Assembly: GCA_023265535.1 (NCBI GenBank)
Contig: JAHFTI010000011.1
Span: forward strand, 1 to 19,876
DNA from: Opitutaceae bacterium
Lineage (GTDB): Bacteria; Verrucomicrobiota; Verrucomicrobiia; Opitutales; Opitutaceae
Reading direction: 5' to 3'
Length of the DNA: 19,876 nucleotides
The position numbers and the translations under genes are program-made. Positions within the stretch are counted from its first letter, which is position 1. Every line of letters starts with the position of its first letter. This document shows positions 14,497-19,876 of the stretch, piece by piece. The notes below the pieces were generated by a model. The model did no database searches and was not told the origin of the DNA. It worked only from the letters and a program-made list of their open reading frames with translations.

Positions 14497-15437
14497 GGGC
14501 GGGGGGCTTTGGCGCGGGCCCTGGGCGAGGGCTTGGCGCGGGTTTTCCGGCGCGGCTCCGCGCCCACGTGGAGGCGGAGCAGGGCGAGGTACTGTTGGAG
14601 AAGCAGGGAGCGGTTGCCCTGCAGCCAGGTGGCGCAGAGTTTCAGCGGGGCGCAGTCGGTGCGCAGGATGCGCAGCGACCTGCCCTGGCGGGGGAGGGCG
14701 ATGCGCGGCAGGAGGCACACGCCGTAGTCGGCGGCGACCATGGAGAGCAGGCCGTCCATCGAGGACTCCACCTTGCCGCAGATGGGTGTGAAGCCGGCCA
14801 GGCGGCAGACCTGCGTGAGAAAGCTGCGGTAGCCGTGATTGGGGCTTTCGGGAAGCAGCCAGGTGTCGCGCGCCAGCTCGGCGAGCTTCACGCTGCGGCG
14901 CGCGGCGAGCCTGTGTGTCCTGGGCAGCACCGCGACGATCTCGGAGCTCAGCACCGTGAGGGTCTCGAAGTGGTCGCCCGGGCTGATGAATTCGGCGGGC
15001 ATGAAACCGAGGTGGATGCGGCGCGCGTGCAGCGCGGCGACCTGTTCGTGCAGGGGCAGGTTGCGGAAGCTGATCTCCGCCTCGGGAAGCGCGTGCCGGA
15101 AGGCCGCCGCGGTGTCCTGCAGCAGGCCGAAGGAGAGGCGCCAGTCGCTGCCGACGATGAGCTCGCCGCTCCTGCCCGAGGCGACGGCGTGCACGGCCGC
15201 GGTGGTCATCTCCACCTCCGCCAGGATCTTCTCGCTGCGTGCGAGCAGCAGGCGGCCGGCATCGGTGAGCAGCACGCGCTGCCGGTTGCGGTCGAAAAGC
15301 AGGGTGCCGAGCTCCGCCTCCAGGCCCTGCACCTGGCGGCTGATGGCGGGCTGCGCGATGTGCAGCTGCTCCGCGGCGCGGCTGAAGCTCAACGCCCCAG
15401 CAACCGCCCGGAAAGTCTGCAGCTGCCTCAATTCCAT
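14493..15437 (-). CDS. LysR-type transcriptional regulator
   Basis: A DNA-binding regulator that usually responds to a small-molecule co-inducer as a tetramer. The 314 residues start with the standard winged helix-turn-helix: MELRQLQTFRAVAGALSFSRAAEQLHIAQPAISRQVQGLEAELG, followed by LFDR and LLTDAGRLLL. The co-inducer domain spans about 90-295. The C-terminus has an Arg/Lys/Pro-rich tail (RRKTRAKPSPRARAKAPRP) beyond the usual end, which may be disordered. The ATG at 15437 has AGGA seven bases upstream, placed over the stop codon of the RND gene nine bases away. LysR regulators are more often divergent from their targets; here the gene is co-directional and inside the operon, so it may regulate the operon or act elsewhere. 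The co-inducer is unknown. Confidence 0.94.
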   Translation of the reverse strand: MELRQLQTFRAVAGALSFSRAAEQLHIAQPAISRQVQGLEAELGTLLFDRNRQRVLLTDAGRLLLARSEKILAEVEMTTAAVHAVASGRSGELIVGSDWRLSFGLLQDTAAAFRHALPEAEISFRNLPLHEQVAALHARRIHLGFMPAEFISPGDHFETLTVLSSEIVAVLPRTHRLAARRSVKLAELARDTWLLPESPNHGYRSFLTQVCRLAGFTPICGKVESSMDGLLSMVAADYGVCLLPRIALPRQGRSLRILRTDCAPLKLCATWLQGNRSLLLQQYLALLRLHVGAEPRRKTRAKPSPRARAKAPRP

Positions 15438-15446
15438 GCGGGTATC

Positions 15447-18400
15447 CTAGGCCGGTGCGCCTCCTTGCCAAGCCCGCACGCGCCGGTCGGCGGCAAAAAG
15501 CGTGTAGAAGACCGGCACGACGAAGAGCGTGAAGAGCGTTCCGATCGACATGCCGGTGCTGATGACCAGGCCCATGCTGTAGCGGGCCTCGGCACCGGCG
15601 CCCTTGGCGACCACAAGCGGCAGCACTCCGAGCACCATCGCGGCCGTCGTCATGAGGATGGGACGCAGCCGCACGCCGGCCGCGTGCTGGATGGCCTCGC
15701 GCAGGGTGCAGTTGCGCTCCTGCTGCGTCTTGTTGGCGAACTCCACCATGAGGATGCCGTGCTTGGTGATCAGGCCCACGAGGGTGATCAGGCCGACCTG
15801 GGTGTAGATGTTGAGCGTGGCGAAGCCCAGGAACAGGAAGAGCATCGCGCCGGCGAGCGAGAGCGGAACCGCCATCATGATGATGAAGGGGTCGCGCCAG
15901 CTCTCATATTGCGCGGAGAGGACCAGGAAGATCACCACGATCGCCAGCAGGAAGGCCGTCAGCAGCGAGCTGCCCTCCTGGACGAACTGGCGCGACTCGC
16001 CCTTCGTGTCGTGGCTGAAGCCGGCCGGGAAGACCCTGGCCGCCTCGGCATTGAGCCAGTCGAGGGCCTCGCCCTGCGAGACGCCGGGGGCGGGAAGCAG
16101 GCCGAGCGACGCGGAGTTCAATTGCTGGAAACGACGGAGGTCGCGCGGTTGCACCGTGTTCCTGAGGGTGGCGATGCTCGAGAGCGGCACGAGCTTTCCC
16201 GTGCCCGTGGAGATGTAGTAGTTCCCGAGCTGGTCGGGCGTGAGCCGCGAGCTGCGCGTGATCTGCGGGACGACCTTGTAGGCGCGGCCCTCCATGGAGA
16301 AGCGGTTCACGTAGCCGCCGCCGAGCATGGCGCCGAGGTCGCCGCCGAGCTGGGCCATGCTGATGCCGAGCAGCGAGGCCTTGTCCTTGTCGATGAGGAT
16401 GTCGGTCTGCGGCTGGTCGAACTCGAGGTCGTTGTTCGCGTACATGAACTTTCCGCTGGCCATGGCGTGCTGGAGCAGCGTGCCGGCCACCTCCGCCACG
16501 CGGGCGTGGTCCGCGGTGGAGCTGACCACGTAGGTGATGGGAAGGCCGCCGCCGGCGCCGGGAAGCGAGGGGGGCACGAAGGCGGCGGTCTGGATGCCGG
16601 AGACGGCCCCGGCCGCGCCCGTGAGCACCTGGGCGATCTGGCTCGTCGAGCGCTGGCGTTCGCCCCAGGGCTTGGTGACGAGGCCGGCGAAGCCCGAGCT
16701 CGTGCTGGGCAGGCCGCTGAGCGGGTCGAAGCCCAGCACCCAGAAGCTGGTCGTGACCTCCGGGATGGCCTGGCGCACGACGGGATCAAACTGGCCCATG
16801 TAGCGCAGGGTCTGGTCGAGCGTTGCCGTGGGGGAGCCCCGGAGCACGCCGACGACAAAGCCGCGGTCCTCGGCGGGGGCGAGTTCCTTCTTGGTCATGA
16901 GGAAGAAGGGAATGATCGAGGCGAGGAGCAGGACCGCGACGAGCACCACGGCGGGGCGCGTGGCGAGGACCTCGTGGAGGACGCGTTCGTAGAGGCGCTG
17001 GAGCCTCGAGAAGCTGCTGTCCAGGAAGTGCTCGAGGCCGCGCGGGTTCGGGTTGTGGCGCAGCAGGCGCGAGCTGAGCATGGGCGTGAGCGTGAGCGCC
17101 ACGAAGCCGGAGACGAAGACGGCGCCGGCGAGGGTGAACGCGAACTCGCGGAAGAGCGCGCCCGTGACGCCGGCCTGCAGGCCGATGGGGGCGTACACGG
17201 CCGCGAGGGTGATGGTCATCGCGATGACCGGCCCGATGAGCTCGTGGGCTCCCTTGATCGCGGCGTCGAAGGGCGTGAGCCCCTCCTCGATGTGACGGTG
17301 TATGTTTTCCACCACTACAATGGCGTCGTCGACCACGAGGCCGATGGCGAGCACCATGGCGAGCAGCGTGAGCAGGTTGATCGAGAAGCCGAAGGCGAGC
17401 ATGATGATGCAGCCGCCGACGAGGGAGAGCGGGATGGCGACGATCGGGATGATGACCGAGCGCAGGGAGCCGAGGAAGAGGTAGATCACGAGGACCACGA
17501 TCAGCATGGCCTCGAGCAGGGTCTTCATCACCTCGGAGATGGAGTCGTTGATGAACTGCGTGGCGTCGTAGAGGATGTTGCCCTGCAGGCCGGAGGGGAA
17601 CTGGCCGGCGATCTCGGGCCAGAGGGCGCGCACGCGCCTGATGACGTCGATGGAGTTGGCGGTGGGCAGCACGCTGATGCTCATGCCCGTGGTGGTCTGC
17701 CCGTTGAACTTCAGGACGGAGTCGTAGTCGTCGGCGCCGAGGACCACGTCGGCGATGTCGCCGAGGCGCACGATGCGGTCGTCCTTCTCGAGGATGACCA
17801 TGCGGCGGAATTCCTCCACGCTGTGCATGTCGGTGCGGGCATTGAGATTGACCGAGATCATCGAGCCCTTGGTCTTGCCGACGGCCGAGAGGGAGTTCTG
17901 GGCGCCGAGCCTCTGCCAGACCTGGGTGGCGCTCAGCCCGAGGGCGGCCATCTTTTCGTCCTTGAGCCAGATGCGCATGGCGAAGGTGCGGCCGCCGAGG
18001 ATGTCCGCCTTCTGCACGCCCTCGACCGTGGAGAGCTTGGGCTGCACGACGCGCACGAGGTAGTCCGTGATCTCGTTGGACTGCATCGTCTCGCTCGAGA
18101 AGCTCAGGTACATCGAGGCGGTGGTCTCGCCGACGGAGACGTCGAAGATCGGGTCCTCGGAGCCGCTGGGCAGCTCGCTGCGCACGCGGTTCACCTTGGC
18201 GGTGATCTGGGTGAGCGCGGCGTTGGGATCGTAGTTGAGGCGCAGCTTCGCCGTGATGATGGAGATGTTCGAGGCGCTGACCGATTCGACGTAATCGAGG
18301 CCGTCGGCGGAGGCGATCTCGCGCTCGAGCGGGGTGGTGATGAAGCCGCGCACCAGGTCGGCGCTCGCGCCCGGGTAGGTGGTCATGACCTTGATGACGG

Positions 18401-18527
18401 CGTTGTTCGTCTCCGGGTATTGGCGGATGACCATCGAGTGGATGGCGAGCCAGCCGCCCAGCAGGAGGAAGATGTTGACCACCGTCGCGAGGATCGGACG
18501 GCGGATGAAGAGGTCGGTGAAACGCAT
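15447..18527 (-). CDS. RND efflux pump inner-membrane transporter (HAE-1/AcrB type)
   Basis: A proton-driven trimeric exporter that takes substrates from the periplasm and inner membrane. The 1026 residues have the internal duplication of the family: TM1 at about 11-30, a large periplasmic loop, TM2-6 at about 335-470, TM7 near 530, and a second set near the C-terminus. Proton-relay residues are present: D400 and D401 in AIGLVVDDAIVVVENIHRH (AcrB D407/D408) and K922 in GLITKHGILMVEFANK (AcrB K940). Length is typical for AcrB relatives (about 1030-1050). This proton-relay set supports a drug/solvent (HAE) rather than a heavy-metal (HME) pump. The ATG is 15 bp after the adaptor's stop codon and has a pyrimidine-rich tract in place of a Shine-Dalgarno. 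Substrates cannot be predicted. The outer-membrane channel must be encoded elsewhere or upstream of the window. Confidence 0.96.
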   Translation of the reverse strand: MRFTDLFIRRPILATVVNIFLLLGGWLAIHSMVIRQYPETNNAVIKVMTTYPGASADLVRGFITTPLEREIASADGLDYVESVSASNISIITAKLRLNYDPNAALTQITAKVNRVRSELPSGSEDPIFDVSVGETTASMYLSFSSETMQSNEITDYLVRVVQPKLSTVEGVQKADILGGRTFAMRIWLKDEKMAALGLSATQVWQRLGAQNSLSAVGKTKGSMISVNLNARTDMHSVEEFRRMVILEKDDRIVRLGDIADVVLGADDYDSVLKFNGQTTTGMSISVLPTANSIDVIRRVRALWPEIAGQFPSGLQGNILYDATQFINDSISEVMKTLLEAMLIVVLVIYLFLGSLRSVIIPIVAIPLSLVGGCIIMLAFGFSINLLTLLAMVLAIGLVVDDAIVVVENIHRHIEEGLTPFDAAIKGAHELIGPVIAMTITLAAVYAPIGLQAGVTGALFREFAFTLAGAVFVSGFVALTLTPMLSSRLLRHNPNPRGLEHFLDSSFSRLQRLYERVLHEVLATRPAVVLVAVLLLASIIPFFLMTKKELAPAEDRGFVVGVLRGSPTATLDQTLRYMGQFDPVVRQAIPEVTTSFWVLGFDPLSGLPSTSSGFAGLVTKPWGERQRSTSQIAQVLTGAAGAVSGIQTAAFVPPSLPGAGGGLPITYVVSSTADHARVAEVAGTLLQHAMASGKFMYANNDLEFDQPQTDILIDKDKASLLGISMAQLGGDLGAMLGGGYVNRFSMEGRAYKVVPQITRSSRLTPDQLGNYYISTGTGKLVPLSSIATLRNTVQPRDLRRFQQLNSASLGLLPAPGVSQGEALDWLNAEAARVFPAGFSHDTKGESRQFVQEGSSLLTAFLLAIVVIFLVLSAQYESWRDPFIIMMAVPLSLAGAMLFLFLGFATLNIYTQVGLITLVGLITKHGILMVEFANKTQQERNCTLREAIQHAAGVRLRPILMTTAAMVLGVLPLVVAKGAGAEARYSMGLVISTGMSIGTLFTLFVVPVFYTLFAADRRVRAWQGGAPA

Positions 18528-18542
18528 GGGAGGAGGCTGCGC

Positions 18543-19643
18543 TCAGCTTTCGGAGGGTTTCGGCGCGGGGTTGGCGAGGGGGGCGGCGCTGTTGTCGACG
18601 CGGACCTCGCTGCCGTTGCGCAGCTTGATCTGGCCGGAGGTGACCACCTGGTCGCCCGCCTTGAGGCCGGAGAGGACGAGGACCAGGTCACCCTGCTGCG
18701 GGCCGGTCTTGATGAAGCGCTGCGAAGCCACGCCCTTCTCGACGACATAGACGGTCTCGCCGTAGGGGTTGTGCACGATGGCGGAGGCGGGGAGGACGAG
18801 GGCGTGCTCGGTGGGGGCGAGGAGCACCTCGACGCGGGCATACATGCCGGGGCGGAGGGAGCCACTGGCGTTGGGGAGCGTGGCGCGTAGGTCGACGCTG
18901 CGCGTGGTGTCGCTCACGCGGGGGCTGATCGCGGTGATTGCGCCGTCGAAACGCTCGCCGGGATAGGCGTCGACGAGGAGGCGCACGGCCTGGCCCACCG
19001 AGAGCCTGCTGAGGTCCTGCTGAGGCAGGGAGAAGTCGACGTGGATGGGGTCGATGCTCTCGAGGACAAAGAGAGGATCGCCGACGGCAATGTACTGGCC
19101 GGGATACACCTTCACGATGCCGAGGCGGCCCGCGAAGGGGGCGCTGATGTTTTTCTTGGCGATGAGCGTGCGCAGCTGGGCGACGGCCGCCTGGGCGGAG
19201 GCGAAGGTGGCCTCGGCGGTGTCGAGTTCGCCGCGGGTGTTGCTGCCGCTGTTGCGCAGGTCGCGTGCACGGTTGAGGTTGATCTCGGCGAGCCTGGCCT
19301 GGGCCTCGAGGCCGGCGAGCTGGGCCTCCTCGGTGGAGGTGTCGATGCGCACGAGGGGGGCGCCCTGGGCCACGACGGCGCCGGAGCTCGCGGAGACCTC
19401 GCGCACGGTGCCCGCGAGCTCTGATTTCACGGTGATGCCGCGGAAACTCTCGAGGGAGCCCACGGCCACGAGGGCGTTCGACCAGGTGGCGTCGGCGACG
19501 GTGGCGACGCTCACGGTGACGGGCTGGAGCTTCATTCCGGCCATGGCGGCCTGTGCCTTTTGCATGGCGGAGTACTTGGTGCCGAAGATCGCGCCGAGGA
19601 CGGCGAGGGCGACAAGGGCGGTGATGAGGATGCGCTTGGTCAT
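18543..19643 (-). CDS. RND periplasmic adaptor (membrane fusion protein, AcrA/MexA-like)
   Basis: Links the RND pump to an outer-membrane channel. The 366 residues begin with a signal-anchor helix (about 5-23) lacking a lipobox Cys, so it is probably anchored by this helix rather than by lipid. The domains run in the usual split order. A first lipoyl half at about 70-102 (VKSELAGTVREVSASSGAVVAQGAPLVRID) is followed by an alpha-helical hairpin at about 103-163. The second lipoyl half is at about 165-197 (ISAPFAGRLGIVKVYPGQYIAVGDPLFVL), then a beta-barrel (about 200-275) and a membrane-proximal domain. The hairpin is short, as in adaptors that pair with compact channels. The ATG is one base after the stop codon of the MarR gene, indicating coupling. 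A Pro/Ser-rich end (PAPKPSES) is probably flexible. Confidence 0.94.
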   Translation of the reverse strand: MTKRILITALVALAVLGAIFGTKYSAMQKAQAAMAGMKLQPVTVSVATVADATWSNALVAVGSLESFRGITVKSELAGTVREVSASSGAVVAQGAPLVRIDTSTEEAQLAGLEAQARLAEINLNRARDLRNSGSNTRGELDTAEATFASAQAAVAQLRTLIAKKNISAPFAGRLGIVKVYPGQYIAVGDPLFVLESIDPIHVDFSLPQQDLSRLSVGQAVRLLVDAYPGERFDGAITAISPRVSDTTRSVDLRATLPNASGSLRPGMYARVEVLLAPTEHALVLPASAIVHNPYGETVYVVEKGVASQRFIKTGPQQGDLVLVLSGLKAGDQVVTSGQIKLRNGSEVRVDNSAAPLANPAPKPSES

Positions 19644-19644
19644 G

Positions 19645-19876
19645 TTAGTGGAAAGGGGGCGGGGTGTGGCTCGTGGAGGGGATGAGCCTGTTGCAAAGCT
19701 GAAGCAGGGTTCCCGCGGCGGCCTGTCCCTCGAGGGGGCGGGCGAGGGTGTCGAGCGACGAGAGCACGAGCATGGCGGCGCGGTCGGCCTGTTCGCGGCC
19801 CGTGTCGCTCAGGCAGATCAGCCAGTTGCGGCGGTCCTCCGTGCTGCGGCGGCGCAGCGTGAGGCCGAGGGCATGG
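19645..19876 (-). CDS. MarR-family transcriptional regulator, N-terminus cut by window edge
   Basis: Only the last 76 codons are visible, ending in TAA at 19645-19647. The segment LGLTLRRRSTEDRRNWLICLSDTGREQADRA matches the wing and following helix of MarR-type winged-helix proteins: the DRR and LSDTG (usually LT..G) elements are diagnostic. The rest is the C-terminal dimerisation helix and a Pro-rich tail (STSHTPPPFH). MarR proteins commonly repress an adjacent efflux operon and release DNA when they bind a phenolic or lipophilic compound. The one-base gap to the adaptor gene makes it the apparent upstream member of the same operon, a typical autoregulatory arrangement. Its promoter and operator lie outside the window. 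The family call rests on a partial sequence, but the match is good. Confidence 0.82.
   Translation of the reverse strand, partial: HALGLTLRRRSTEDRRNWLICLSDTGREQADRAAMLVLSSLDTLARPLEGQAAAGTLLQLCNRLIPSTSHTPPPFH

Noticed and set aside
14568..18890. 1440-residue open frame on the plus strand opposite the efflux genes
   Set aside because: It is antisense to the clear LysR, RND and adaptor genes, is rich in Gly, Glu, His, Asp and Arg with no domain, and arises from strong third-position GC bias that removes stop codons on the other strand.
1..19876. CRISPR array, transposon, phage or defence genes
   Set aside because: No regularly spaced direct repeats, transposase, integrase, toxin-antitoxin or restriction genes are visible; the gene content is ordinary chromosomal.

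Overview
The window is about 20 kb of GC-rich, densely coded bacterial DNA with no rRNA, tRNA, CRISPR array, transposon or phage gene that I can see. The best guess for the source is a verrucomicrobium of the Opitutaceae type. The basis is the 1248-residue TonB-dependent receptor, whose mature N-terminus (IELSPFVVNSDKDTGY) is the form I associate with the large receptor families of that group, together with high GC and many start codons without a Shine-Dalgarno sequence. This assignment is inference.

Left part (1-5209): a secreted GH16 beta-glucanase (minus strand, cut by the left edge) and the TonB-dependent receptor (plus strand) diverge from a 671-bp, partly AT-rich intergenic region. That region holds several inverted repeats and repeated TGCAA-type half-sites. 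A strong intrinsic terminator closes the receptor gene. The pair could be a small beta-glucan uptake and degradation locus, but the receptor's ligand cannot be read from sequence.

Middle part (5210-11934): on the plus strand, a YdhF-like aldo/keto reductase with a recognisable promoter is followed by a B12-binding-type radical SAM protein. These run tail-to-tail, with a 17-bp overlap, into a minus-strand series: a PAS-PAS hybrid histidine kinase, then a PPP-type metallophosphatase with a TTG start, then an RluA-family pseudouridine synthase. The leader of the kinase gene can fold into two stacked stems with a possible pseudoknot. It is the most unexpected non-coding signal in the window.

Right part (11935-19876): a lipoprotein of unknown function (minus) and a YqhA/UPF0114 membrane protein (plus) diverge from a 246-bp region. 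A tightly packed minus-strand gene series fills the rest: marR-type regulator (cut by the right edge), periplasmic adaptor, RND pump, LysR-type regulator and HlyIII-family membrane protein. Gaps between these genes are 1, 15 and 9 bp, and the last pair shares an ATGA overlap, so they are probably one efflux operon with a regulator near each end. No outer-membrane channel gene is in view.

I found no convincing new defence, mobile or biosynthetic system. The items most worth checking are the kinase leader structure, the operator-like repeats between the GH16 and receptor genes, the Asp-to-Asn change in the phosphatase signature, and the unusual make-up of the efflux operon.
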